NCBI GenBank assembly: GCA_020284085.1
Contig: JACEVL010000804.1
Location: 657,501 to 721,500, forward strand
DNA from: Aporrectodea caliginosa
Taxonomy: Eukaryota > Annelida > Clitellata > Crassiclitellata > Lumbricidae
Direction: 5' to 3'
DNA: 64,000 nt
The position numbers and the translations under genes are program-made. The first letter of the stretch is position 1. Each line of letters starts with the position of its first letter. Shown here one piece after another: positions 35,587 to 46,105 of the stretch. The notes beneath the pieces were generated by a model. That model was not told where the DNA came from, searched no databases, and saw only the letters and a list, made by a program, of their open reading frames with translations.

Positions 35587-35795
35587 AAGCAGCCGCTTTT
35601 CCTCTTAATCCGACCAAAGTGTCGCCATCTACTGGAAAAAGGCCAAGATGCAAGCATATGGAACTATCGCACGGAGTGTTGTAAGTGAAAGGTTTAGGGT
35701 TTCCTTGTGTGATCCTCTTAGATGCAGTGACACTGGGAAACCAGTTCATATCTTCTGTCACTGGATTTGTGATCTAATAACGTTTTTAATTTAAC

Positions 35796-36385
35796 CAGTG
35801 TTGTTAAAAGTATCGGAGAAATGTACTTAAGTAAAAGTAAACAGGACTTTTCTTACTTAAGTAAAAGTAAAAGTACTCAACGCAAATAATACTTTTGTAA
35901 AAGTAAAAAGTATTCTTCAAAATAATACTTTTAAAGTAAAAAGTAAAAGTAGGCCTACTGAGTCTTGTGTCTATAATTCGATCCGTTTATTTACTTTCAA
36001 GATGACTAAATTCTGAAAATGCTTGTCATTCAACCGAGGTTGTTTGTGGTTCATTGTTATACCGGAAAAGCTAAAAGGCGTTCGACTGCAGGAAGCTGAA
36101 TGTTCAATCTGGGACTAATATAAAGTAGCTCCTTCAAATCAGACCAGGCTCACCTGCTAAAATAGGCCTATGCATTCTCGCAATTTTTAGTAACGAACAT
36201 TGTAACGAATATTACGCGAATTGTAACGAAGTAAAAGTACTGAATTATGGGTTAAATTTTACTTGGCGTTAAAAGTAATAGTATTTCAGTTTTGTGATAG
36301 GCCTACTTCGTTACAAGTAAAAGTACTGAACCTGTTACTTAAGTACAGTAACGCGTTACTTTTACTTCGTTACTGTACAACACTG
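35796..36385. mobile_element. hAT-type MITE
   Basis: Ends CAGTGTTGT (35796) and ACAACACTG (36385). AATTTAAC is present at 35788-35795 and, offset by 3 bp, at 36389-36396. Subterminal AAGTAAAAGTA words crowd both ends, and TTACTTAAGTAC at the right mirrors GTACTTAAGTAA at the left. About 590 bp, without coding capacity. Confidence 0.8.
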
Positions 36386-36396
36386 AATAATTTAAC

Positions 36397-38319
36397 GCAG
36401 TTTAGTCGAATATTTATAGAGCGCAAGTCGAGATAATTATTACCTCATTATTGTGCTTTCTCGTTTTATGGTTTCAGACTGTAAATGAAAAAACTTGTAT
36501 AGGCCCTATTCAAAATTATTCATTCTCATGAATGAAACTAGATGAGATAAAGATGCATGTCGTTCGTGTTATTACTTACTTGTCTTAGGACAACAGTCCA
36601 TTCTAGCGTTTTCGTTAGCTACTGTTTTACTAGTGTGGTGTGGTGCAATCATTGTTACCCGTTATTTTCCGTCTTACCCTGATCGGTGCTCTTTATGCGT
36701 TGCAAAGGTCAGTTGGCATTCGGCCGCGGAGCAGTTGTCCTAATCTGTTTAATCCATTTCCTTTTATCAAAGTTTACACTTCTGCGCTAATTTATCAATC
36801 CTCGCATTCGACCATTTATCTGCGAACACATCCGGCGGATCTGAATAAATCCGGCGCCGTTAATCGAAGGAAGAACCACCGTTGAGGAAATGGTCCCTTG
36901 GGCTGCACGCTGTGTGCCCCCAATTTTAAAGCCTATTCAGAAACCTCTGCGTTCTCCGACGTGTTGAAGAAAATGCGCTGCAAAAGCAGGCTAATGTTGC
37001 TTGATCTTCTTCCCGCCGTCGGTGTCCGGTGGTCATCCTTTAGGTGTAGGTACAGACACAGGCAACAGTGGTGTAGCCGGGTTTTCTGTTCCGGAGATCT
37101 ATGCCATTGTAATTCAGCTAAAGGCGAATTCCAATAGTAGGACTACCACGTTGCGTTTCTTGTGCGTTAGTTGAACCGTTAGTGATCTGCAGCACATTCA
37201 GTATGACTAGTAGTAGTTAGTTACAAGTGTTTAGCAACATCCTATGGCTTTGACGTTGCCATGAGATTGTTTCTGTTTCCATGGTGGAACTCGCCAATGA
37301 GCATCTTATAATTCTTATTCTACTGAGTTATTACGGAGCATTTGCATTGCTCCCATATAAAGCCTGTTTTAGAGCTTAAGCCATTGGGACATGACATTGT
37401 GTTCCTTTCTACCAGTCAGATAGAAAGAGGTGCATATATGTAACTATACATGGTAACACAAAAATTTAACGTCTTTAGTTATCCTGCGTCATCATAATGC
37501 TAAAGTCATTGAAAACGAAAACTTCCTCAAATAAAGGTCCCGTGCCCCATGGTAGACGCCCTATGCCCCATAGAGGACATGTGGGACATGTGAGTTGACT
37601 TAGGGGCTGCGCTCGTGTTCTTCTCTTAGACCAAAATTCCGGAGATGAACAAATCCCAATTAAGGTAGGCCTACTGGCCACTGGCTCAGTGCATCGCAAC
37701 ACTTGTCGTTTACTTCACATCTTACGCTGGTATCAAATTACACCACTTTGTGACAGACAAACTTATGCTTAAAGAACTTGCCCATAATTATTCGGAGTCA
37801 AACCCACATGATCATCGATCAAGCGTGTTATCAATAGACTCACAAGTCTCACATGTATAGAGCAAACAGTGATCAGAAACCGAGAAAAGTATCAGCCAAC
37901 GGATCCTCATCCACAGATGACAGTTGACGCCGTGTTCTGAGTTCCTGAACCGCAATGCATCAAAAACGGAGACAGGGCGACGACAGGCGATAAATTGTCG
38001 ACTATTCACTGACACGTCCTGAAATTGTTTATGTCGCCATAGAAGTTATGAGATTGGTTTGTACTTGTGCTTTCATGTGGGACCCAGTTCGGCAGCTGAC
38101 TTCTTCCCTTGGGATCCATCCGTCCCCGGCTCTTAGTGGCTCTCGGCCGTCCATCCACGGCGCCGACTGGGTAAACAATTCCTCTGATAGAGGCATTGTC
38201 TAATAATACAATGGCTCAGCTTAACTACACGCGTCTAATGAAAAATCCAAAACAACAGTTCCTGATTGATTTGTCACTTGATGAATTGCTTCGTCAAGTG
38301 ATTTGACTCAGCACTAATG
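36397..38319. other. Non-coding stretch, no gene seen
   Basis: The part at 36.64-37.14 kb has two frames of about 80 codons (one from a TTG start) with mixed composition and no motif. Everything else is chance frames. This is one of the longest stretches without an identified repeat. Confidence 0.4.
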
Positions 38320-38705
38320 TTGAGTGAGTGTGTGAGTGAGTGAGCGGGTGGGTGGTTGGATCGCTGTGCGGGTTGTGTTGGTGAGTGAGCGCGTCAGTGA
38401 GTGGGTGGTTGTGTGTTTTTAAGTAAGTGAGTGAGTGAGTGAGTAAGCGGGTGGGTGGATGTGGGTGGGTGGGTGGGTGGGTGTGTGGGTGAGTGAGTGA
38501 GTCAGTGAGTGGGTGGTTGTGTGTTTGAGTGAGTGAGTAAGCGAGCGAGTGAGTGAGCGAGTGAGTGGGTGAGTGAGTGAGTGAGTGAGTGAGGCGATGG
38601 ATGAGTGCCTGAGTGGTTGTGCGGGTGAGTGTTTAAGTGAGTCGATGGATAAGTGGGTGAACGAGTACGTGAGTGAGCGAGTGGGTGAGTAAGTGATTGA
38701 GTAAG
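38320..38705. repeat. (GAGT)n degenerate tetranucleotide repeat
   Basis: GTGAGTGAGTGA words, with many GGGT and GCGA variants. The minus-strand Ser/Thr/His frame over it is an artefact. Confidence 0.88.
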
Positions 38706-38819
38706 TAACTAGCGTGTAAGAGAGGAATATCTCTTCTGTCTGTTTCTTTGCTCGAGGTGCGGAATTAATTGTTTTGACGTTGCACCAATTAACAGAACAG
38801 GCAAGCATCTCCCTTATAT

Positions 38820-39400
38820 CTCCATCTGTCTGTGTGTCTCTGTGTGTCTTTAAGTCTATATGTCTGCCTGTCTCACTATCTGTTTCTCTCTTTATCTCTG
38901 TCTATCTCTGTCTCTCTGTCCAGTTGTCTCTGCTAGTCATATAATATATGTCTCTTTCTTTCAATGTGTCTCTTTGTATTCACATGTTATCTCTTTCTAT
39001 CTCTATGTGTGTCACCTCATCTGCATGTTACCCTCTCTTTCTATCTCCCTCATTCCAATGGTATTTACCTATTTCTCCCGCTCTGTCTCTGTCTCTCTCA
39101 CCTGTCTGGCACCGGCTCTCTATGACTTTGCTCCATTTTGTCTCACTGTCTGCTATTCCCTGCCTCTCTCATCTCATCATCTTCTCTTGTCTTCTCTCTG
39201 TCTCTCTGTGTCACACACACGCTCTCTCTCTGCTTCTCTCCTACATCCCTCCATATTACCCGCCCACTCTTCCTCCCTACTTCCCTCCATCCCTTTCTCC
39301 CTGCCACCGTCCCTCCTTCCATCCCTTCGTCTATCACACTGTCCCTATCTCTCCGTCTTTCTGCCTTCCTCCGTCCAGTGTCGCCATTGTACTTCATCGT
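38820..39400. repeat. CT-rich low-complexity region
   Basis: TCTCTGTCTCTCT and CCCTCCATCCCT words throughout. The 211-, 162- and 115-codon frames are low-complexity by-products. Confidence 0.75.
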
Positions 39401-39482
39401 CCGTTGGTCCTTTCTTTGTTTCCTCGCCGTTCTTAAGAATTATCCTTCACACTGGACGATGGATGGCGCCACGAACGACATA

Positions 39483-39515
39483 TGACGTCAGCTGATTGGC
39501 CGCCACTATAAATAG
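39483..39515 (+). promoter_or_regulatory. Candidate core promoter: CRE, inverted CCAAT, TATA
   Basis: TGACGTCA (39483-39490) is a perfect cAMP-response element. It is followed by ATTGG (39495-39499, inverted CCAAT) and CTATAAATAG (TATA at 39507-39515). Start of transcription would be expected near 39537. A splice-donor-like GTAAGT lies at 39825. Downstream frames at 39527 and 39496 begin too close to the TATA box to be trusted, so any transcript may have a non-coding first exon. The CCAAT-TATA spacing is shorter than usual. Confidence 0.35.
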
Positions 39516-39839
39516 CCCTCATTATTATGCAGAAGCGACGGCGACATCAACAACAAGAGACAAGAGGAGTGTCCGACGCCACTTGGCGAAAGCTCAACGA
39601 ACTAATATTTCCCTTTCAGCTTCGGCAGTTTCCGTCAATCTCCGTCGTGGGGATCCGGATTTGCATGGCAAGGCATATGTCCATCGACCATCGACTTGAG
39701 GCCGGCTGGAGAGGACCCGAAAGGACTGACGGCGTCGACTGGGAGGGAGACTGAGTCGTCCCTCTGTGTGCAGTTGGACAGCGTAACTTTTAGCTAAACG
39801 TCCGATCATGCAGTGCAGTGTAATGTAAGTGTCCTAAAT

Positions 39840-40012
39840 TCCTCAGCGCCACGCAAAAGCGACGTCAGGTACTCCGGCGCTATATAAAATCAAGTCCACA
39901 ACAACCAGGTAGGTTGTTCCGTTTCAGTGCCAGGTCAGTAAAGACAAGTGGAATCATCACGCAATCCGTACACAGGGACCTTAACAAGTGTTCAAATACA
40001 ATACAATACAAT
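39840..40012 (+). mobile_element. Family C-type retroposon tails
   Basis: CTCCGGCGCTATATAAAATC at 39869 is a family C-type 3' end. About 100 bp later AAGTGTTCAAATACAATAC begins a second tail with AATAC repeats, matching 22.90 kb. No coding part is recognisable. Confidence 0.5.
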
Positions 40013-40164
40013 ACCTTATATGGCCTGGCACCCATTCAAACGGGCAGCTGTGATGAAGGATCTCACCCGATCAATTCATCGAAATATGCGCAGAATCGAA
40101 GTCATACACGGTTGCAATATAAAATCGAGTGCATTTACATTTACCTCCTTTACGATCAGGGTAA

Positions 40165-40435
40165 TCTTATTATTATTATTTTTCGTTTATTGAAACAATC
40201 CGGTTGACAAACCGCAACCGGTTACAGTGTACAGTTATGCAATTGAAACAATTCACAAGAGCACAAATGACAGAATACATAAATCTTAACTACTAACAGA
40301 ACAAGCTATTAGCGCCTGCAATTATACACGGCGCTAATAGCAGCCTACAAAGCAAGTCCGCCCTACGGGACTCGAACTCGGTACCTCTCGCTCTCCATGC
40401 CAGTATGTTATCCAATGCGCTATCGGGCCCCCCAT
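40165..40435 (-). mobile_element. Full-length-looking SINE, family E
   Basis: The minus strand starts with a tRNA-like head. The A box is CCCGATAGCGCATTGGATAAC (split here, 40407-40427), and the B box is GGTACCGAGTTCGAGTCCC (40367-40385). The body carries CTGTTCTGTTAGTAGTTAAG and ends AACCGGATTGTTTCAATAA with an AAT-repeat tail at 40168-40185. The 3' half matches 24.78 and 50.09 kb. At about 270 bp it is the most complete SINE in the window. Confidence 0.8.
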
Positions 40436-40439
40436 GTAC

Positions 40440-41885
40440 ATTTTAACAGAGCTGAAGCCCTGTGGATGAATTTGAGGTCTACGAGTTTGGCAGCCATAAG
40501 CTGTTGTGATTAGATTTAGCGACTGCTCTCCGTCAGTCACAGCAGACATCCGTGTGCAAAAGGCTGTCGTGCTACTTACGACTACAGTGCAGACCTCGCC
40601 TCCCTGTGTACAAATGTCTAAACAACGTTATGTTTCCTGGCGAACAGCATCAGTTCTCTATGGGTTGCGATCGTCAAAGTCTCCCGTGTTTTCGTTCCAG
40701 CAGTTAAGAATAAAGGGACGACCGGGACTTTAGGGAAGCTGGCCCGCGTGCCAGCCTTCCTGTATTTATTCAGGAGGTCAGAAAACGTCATGCTTTTACA
40801 AATGATTGAAAATCGACTTACTATGTAAATCGTATACCATTGCGCTGACAGTTGACAATGTAGAGCACCGTAGAGGTGGCTTGGTGCTATATAAATTGCC
40901 GTTCTTACAATTGCAGTTGTTACAGTGTTGTTTCTTCACGGTTGTCCACGGCAACGCCATAATCCGACAACAGGTACCTTTAGAATTGGTTGTCCTGTTT
41001 CTGGATTATGGCTTTGTCGTGGCAGCGCCTCAGACGACAGAATCTGTTGGCACTCGGGTATTCATAGGCTATTCATGGATGTAATGCACGACTAGGTAGC
41101 CATAAAGTCTTAGGGTTTCTGCGTCCAACTGGAATCTGTAGATAAAGTCTTAAAGCTTGCGAGCGCAGACTGGTAGCTTGATAAGAGTAACACCATGACT
41201 GAATGAAAGGATTAGACGGTATGTCGAACGGTGATTTAGAGGCGGCGTTAATTCCACCTCTAATAGGTTTACTTGTCCAGGCAGAGGAAAGAAGAAACCG
41301 CAGACGACAGTTTCACTCTGCCAAGAACACCATCACCACTGAATGATGCAGCAACTGAATGATGCAGTAGCAACTGCATCAGCCAAGGTTTCTGGCTGCC
41401 TGCCTGACTGTCAGTTGTTGTTAGGATGATGCTTACGTTAGACTTCCTCGGCCGGTGCTGTTGCACAAGTCCTACCACTATTGAATTTTACTTTTAAAAT
41501 TCAGAATTTACTTATAGCCTACATGTAACAACTGTCAATAATTATTTATTCAATGACTGTGTAACAATTGTTTGTTTAAAGCACCTGCGACTAACAAAAT
41601 CAATGCCTCTGCATGACATGAAGCGCAAATAACGCATCGGCGCAATTTAATTTTTGTAACTGCGTAAACAGGTCATCAATATATAAAAAATGCGCTACTA
41701 AAATGACCTACTGAATTGCATAAGAAGTCTTGCTTACTGAAGGATCCATTCTCGGCGTCTGCGACATTGATCTAAAGTCAATGCAGGCTGTTGGACGCCC
41801 AGTGTCAAAGAACATCGAGAGCCACTCTTTAGTAAAAGCCACTAAGGCTAATTTCGATATTTATATTAGTCAGCCCTATCACTTT
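40440..41885. other. Non-coding stretch, no gene seen
   Basis: TTGGTGCTATATAAATTGCC near 40890 is a probable retroposon tail. AGCTGGCCCGCGTGCCAGCC near 40737 is a short hairpin. No gene is supported. Confidence 0.4.
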
Positions 41886-41889
41886 TCAA

Positions 41890-42175
41890 CAAAGTCATCT
41901 GGTCGCCTTTCTCTGACCATATACTCAAAACTAGAGTAGCTCTTGGTGAGCGAGCGTTTTCGTTTGCTGGACCTAACAATATTGGAATTCTCGCCCTGTA
42001 TCTGTTCTTTCTGCTCAGTCACTTGTGTCATTTCGTTCTCAACTTAAGACTTATCTATTTCAAACTGCTTAGCCACCATAGGCCGTGTCTCTGTATCAAC
42101 AGACCGATCTTCTGGATGTTGGCCTGATGACGGCTTGATATTGATGCGCCATCGGTAATGCATGTACACCATACC
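41890..42175 (+). mobile_element. LINE family B C-terminus and 3' UTR
   Basis: One plus frame reads V-A-L-G-E-R-A-F-S-F-A-G-P-N near 41935-41980, and the following bases align with the ORF2 end at 61.65-61.83 kb. The 3' UTR GACCGATCTTCTGGATGTTG, GACGGCTTGATATTGATGCG and CCATCGG matches the 61.85-kb copy. Frameshifts are present. It lies just upstream of the 31-bp minisatellite. Confidence 0.7.
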
Positions 42176-42289
42176 AGCAGTTTTCTCTAGACTCCTAAAG
42201 ACACACTTTTTAAGCTGTTTGATGGCCACGTGTTGAACGCTTCTGAGACCTTAAGTAATTATAAATGTCTTGTTCATTTTACATTAAGC

Positions 42290-45238
42290 GCCTGACAAAC
42301 GCACTGCGCTGTACAGCTGGGTTTTAATAAAGAATATACTTTTAGGCAGCTTTTAATAAAGAATATACTTTTTAGGCAGCTGGTTTAATAAAGAATATAC
42401 TTTTAGGCAGCTGGTTTAATAAAGAATATACTTTTAGGCAGCTGGTTTAATAAAGAATATACTTTTAGGCAGCTGGTTTAATAAAGAATATACTTTTAGG
42501 CTGGTTTAATAAAGAATATACTTTTAGGCAGCTGGTTTAATAAAGAATATACTTTTAGGCAGCTGGTTTAATAAAGAATATACTTTTAGGCAGCTGGTTT
42601 AATAAAGAATATACTTTTAGGCAGCTGGTTTAATAAAGAATATACTTTTAGGCAGCTGGTTTAATAAAGAATATACTTTTAGGCAGCTGGTTTAATAAAG
42701 AATATACTTTTAGGCAGCTGGTTTAATAAAGAATATACTTTTAGGCAGCTGGTTTAATAAAGAATATACTTTTAGGCACCTGGTTTAATAAAGAATATAC
42801 TTTTAGGCACCTGGTTTAATAAAGAATATACTTTTAGGCAGCTGGTTTAATAAAGAATATACTTTTAAAGCTGGTTTAATAAAGAATATACTTTTAGGCA
42901 GCTGGTTTAATAAAGAATATACTTTTAGGCAGCTGGTTTAATAAAGAATATACTTTTAGGCAGCTGGTTTAATAAAGAATATACTTTTAGGCAGCTGGTT
43001 TAATAAAGAATATACTTTTAGGCAGCTGGTTTAATAAAGAATATACTTTTAGGCAGCTGGTTTAATAAAGAATATACTTTTAGGCAGCTGGTTTAATAAA
43101 GAATATTTTAGGCAGCTGGTTTAATAAAGAATATACTTTTAGGCAGCTGGTTTAATAACTTTTAAAGAATATACTTTTAGGCAGCTGGTTTAATAAAGAA
43201 TATACTTTTAGGCAGCTGGTTTAATAAAGAATATACTTTTAGGCAGCTGGTTTAATAAAGAATATACTTTTAGGCAGCTGGTTTAATAAAGAATATACTT
43301 TTAGGCAGCTGGTTTAATAAAGAATATACTTTTAGGCAGCTGGTTTAATAAAGAATATACTTTTAGGCAGCTGGTTTAATAAAGAATATACTTTTAGGCA
43401 CCTGGTTTAATAAAGAATATACTTTTAGGCAGCTGGTTTAATAAAGAATATACTTTTAGGCAGCTGGTTTAATAAAGAATATACTTTTAGGCAGCTGGTT
43501 TAATAAAGAATATACTTTTAGGGCAGCTGGTTTAATAAAGAATATACTTTTAGGCAGCTGGTTTAATAAAGAATATACTTTTAGGCAGCTGGTTTAATAA
43601 AGAATATACTTTTAGGCAGCTGGTTTAATAAAGAATAACTTTTAGGCAGCTGGTTTAATAAAGAATATACTTTTAGGCAGCTGGTTTAATAAAGAATATA
43701 CTTTTAGGCAGCTGGTTTAATAAAGAATATACTTTTAGGCAGCTGGTTTAATAAAGAATATACTTTTAGGCAGCTGGTTTAATAAAGAATATACTTTTAG
43801 GCAGCTGGTTTAATAAAGAATATACTTTTAGGCAGCTGGTTTAATAAAGAATATACTTTTAGGCAGCTGGTTTAATAAAGAATATACTTTTAGGCACCTG
43901 GTTTAATAAAGAATATACTTTTAGGCAGCTGGTTTAATAAAGAATATACTTTTAGGCAGCTGGTTTAATAAAGAATATACTTTTAGGCAGCTGGTTTAAT
44001 AAAGATATATAGGCACTGGTTTAATTTTAGGCACCTGGTTTAATAAAGAATATACTTTTAAATGCTGGTTTAATAAAGAATATACTTTTAGGCACCTGGT
44101 TTAATAAAGAATATACTTTTAGGCAGCTGGTTTAATAAAGAATATACTTTTAGGCAGCTGGTTTAATAAAGAATATACTTTTAGGCAGCTGGTTTAATAA
44201 ATAACATACTTTTAGGCAGCTGGTTTAATAAAGAATATACTTTTAGGCAGCTGGTTTAATAAAGAATATACACTTGAATATACTTTTAGGCAGCTGGTTT
44301 TAATAAAGAATAAAGAATATACTTTTAGGCAGCTGGTTTAATAAAGAATATACTTTTATGGCTGGTTTAATAAAGAATATACTTTTAGGCAGCTGGTTTA
44401 ATAAAGAATATACTTTTAGGCACCTGGTTTAATAAAGAATATACTTTTTAGCTGGTTTAATAAAGTATACTTTTAGGCACCTGGTTTAATAAAGAATATA
44501 CTTTTAGGCACCGGTTTAATAAAGGTATAATAAAAGAATATACTATACTTTTAGGCAGCTGGTTTAATAAAGAATATATACTTTTAGGCAGCTGGTTTAA
44601 TAAAGCAATATATAGGCAGTTAACAGGACTGGTTTAATTTACTGCAGCTGGTTTAATAAAGAATATACTTTTAGGCAGCTGGTTTAATAAAGAACTCTTA
44701 TAGGCACCTGGTTTATTACTTTTTAGCAGCTGGTTTAATAAAAGAATATCCTTCAAAATGAATATACTTTTAGGCAGCTGGTTTAATAAAGAATATACTT
44801 TAGGCAGCTGGTTTAATAAAGAATATACAGGCTGGTTTAATAAATCATATAGGCAGCCGGTTTAATAAAGAATATACAGCAGCTGGTTTAATAAAGAATA
44901 TACTTATACCTGGTTTAATAAAGCTTTTAGCTGGTTTAATAAAGAATATACTTTTAGGCAGCTGGTTTAATAAAGAATATACTTTTAGGCAGTTTAATAA
45001 AGAATATACTTTTAGGCAGCTGGTTTAATAAAGAATATACTTTTAGGCAGCTGGTTTAATAAAGAATATACTTTTAGGCAGCTGGTTTAACGCTGTTGGA
45101 CCAATAAAGAGAATTTTGGGCAGCTGGTTTAATAAAGAATATACTTTTAGGCAGCTGGTTTAATAAAGAATATACTTTTAGGCAGCTGGTTTAATAAAGA
45201 ATATACTTTTGGGCAGCTGTTTAATAAAGAATACACTT
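42290..45238. repeat. 31-bp minisatellite, about 94 units, grown from a LINE tail
   Basis: The unit is GGTTTAATAAAGAATATAC followed by TTTTAGGCAGCT, 31 bp. Units from about 42.35 to 43.98 kb are nearly identical. From about 43.99 to 45.06 kb they are broken by deletions, truncations and insertions. Every standard unit contains an AATAAA hexamer and a CAGCTG word; about nine have CACCTG instead. The left edge (GCGCTGTACAGCTGGGTTTTA then ATAAAGAATATACTT) is a family A retroposon 3' end. The right flank beyond the hAT insertion resumes ATATACTTGCTTACTTA, the end of such a tail. Confidence 0.95.
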
Positions 45239-45590
45239 TTGGGCTGCGGATTTTAGCGAGTAATTAATCGATTAATCGTTGAAACTTTAGTCGATTAAAA
45301 TTAAGCGATCATTTTGCATTTAAGGTAATGCTGATGAAAAGTCGAAGATGGCGACAAAATAAACCGTTCGCTTACCGTGGTGCAAACACTTAGCTGATGT
45401 ATCACCTTCAGCATTTGAAATGATTGAAGTTTGTTTTGTAGAAAGTGGTTACTGACTCAGTGACCGCATTTGTAACAGTGAGTTTTTCACCCATTATGTA
45501 ACAGATACCAAATAAATGGAATTTAGTCGATAAATCGAAGTTAAATTTTGGAGAGTAATCGATTAATTTTTTTAATCAGTACCAGCCTTA
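45239..45590. mobile_element. hAT-type MITE at the array edge
   Basis: A 352-bp element with tips TTGGGCTG and, inverted, TAAGGCTG. Subterminal ATTAATCGATTA is present at both ends. The flanks ATACACTT (45231-45238) and ATATACTT (45591-45598) form an 8-bp duplication with one mismatch. ATATACTT is a word of the 31-bp unit and of the family A tail, so the target was that tail or array. Confidence 0.75.
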
Positions 45591-45639
45591 ATATACTTGC
45601 TTACTTAATTAGACACTTACTATCAAATGAACAAACTTC

Positions 45640-45775
45640 GATAGATGGCGCTGAGCACCTGTGCGTAAGTAACTTACTCAAAGTTCCTACACAGGGAGTT
45701 TATGGGGATACTCAAACTCGTACTTTCCGAGTTAGTGTACAATGAAAGCGCTCTAGCCAATCGACTATCACGAGG
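45640..45775 (-). mobile_element. tRNA-derived SINE head, second copy
   Basis: The minus strand reads TAGTCGATTGGCTAGAGCGC (A box, 45749-45768), then CGAGTTTGAGTATCC (degraded B box, 45706-45720), then TGTGTAGGAACTTTGAGTAAG. The order and wording match the SINE at 33.28 kb. Its B box is mutated, so it is probably silent. Confidence 0.68.
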
Positions 45776-46014
45776 TTAGTTCTTCTCCAGCGTTAACACG
45801 ACTGAACTGTGCTGTGTGCATGCTAAAACCTAGAGCTAGGTTCAAGTGTCTTTTAAAACTCTTATGAGTTATTAAACAACGAGCAGGTTTCTACTTCAGT
45901 TCCTTCAAAATGACTTCAGCTAACGATAAATCAGCTGTCAAAAGAAATTCAAAAGTCCTTTCGCAAATCACTCCGGTTAACGATTAAGGAATTATTATTA
46001 TGAATGATTGGTAA

Positions 46015-46105
46015 CTTCTATAGCGCCGGCGTCTAATGGTTGATGGCGCACCAAAACAAGCCGTAATCAAGTGGGTCAACACCCAAAAGATCAGTCCGCT
46101 AAGAT
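46015..46105 (-). mobile_element. LINE family B 3' end
   Basis: CTTCTATAGCGCCGGCGTC, TGGCGCACCAAAACAAGCCG and CACCCAAAAGATCAGTCCGC form the reverse complement of the 61.85-61.94 kb 3' UTR. Confidence 0.65.

Noticed and set aside
36640..37137. Two consecutive frames of about 80 codons
   Set aside because: The second begins at TTG, and no motif, splice site or codon bias supports either.
38419..39495. 129- to 211-codon Ser/Leu/His-rich frames
   Set aside because: GAGT and CT low-complexity sequence, with several frames open at once and no motif.
42290..45238. CRISPR-like array (regular 31-bp repeats)
   Set aside because: The repeats are directly adjacent with no spacers, and the sequence derives from a eukaryotic LINE tail.
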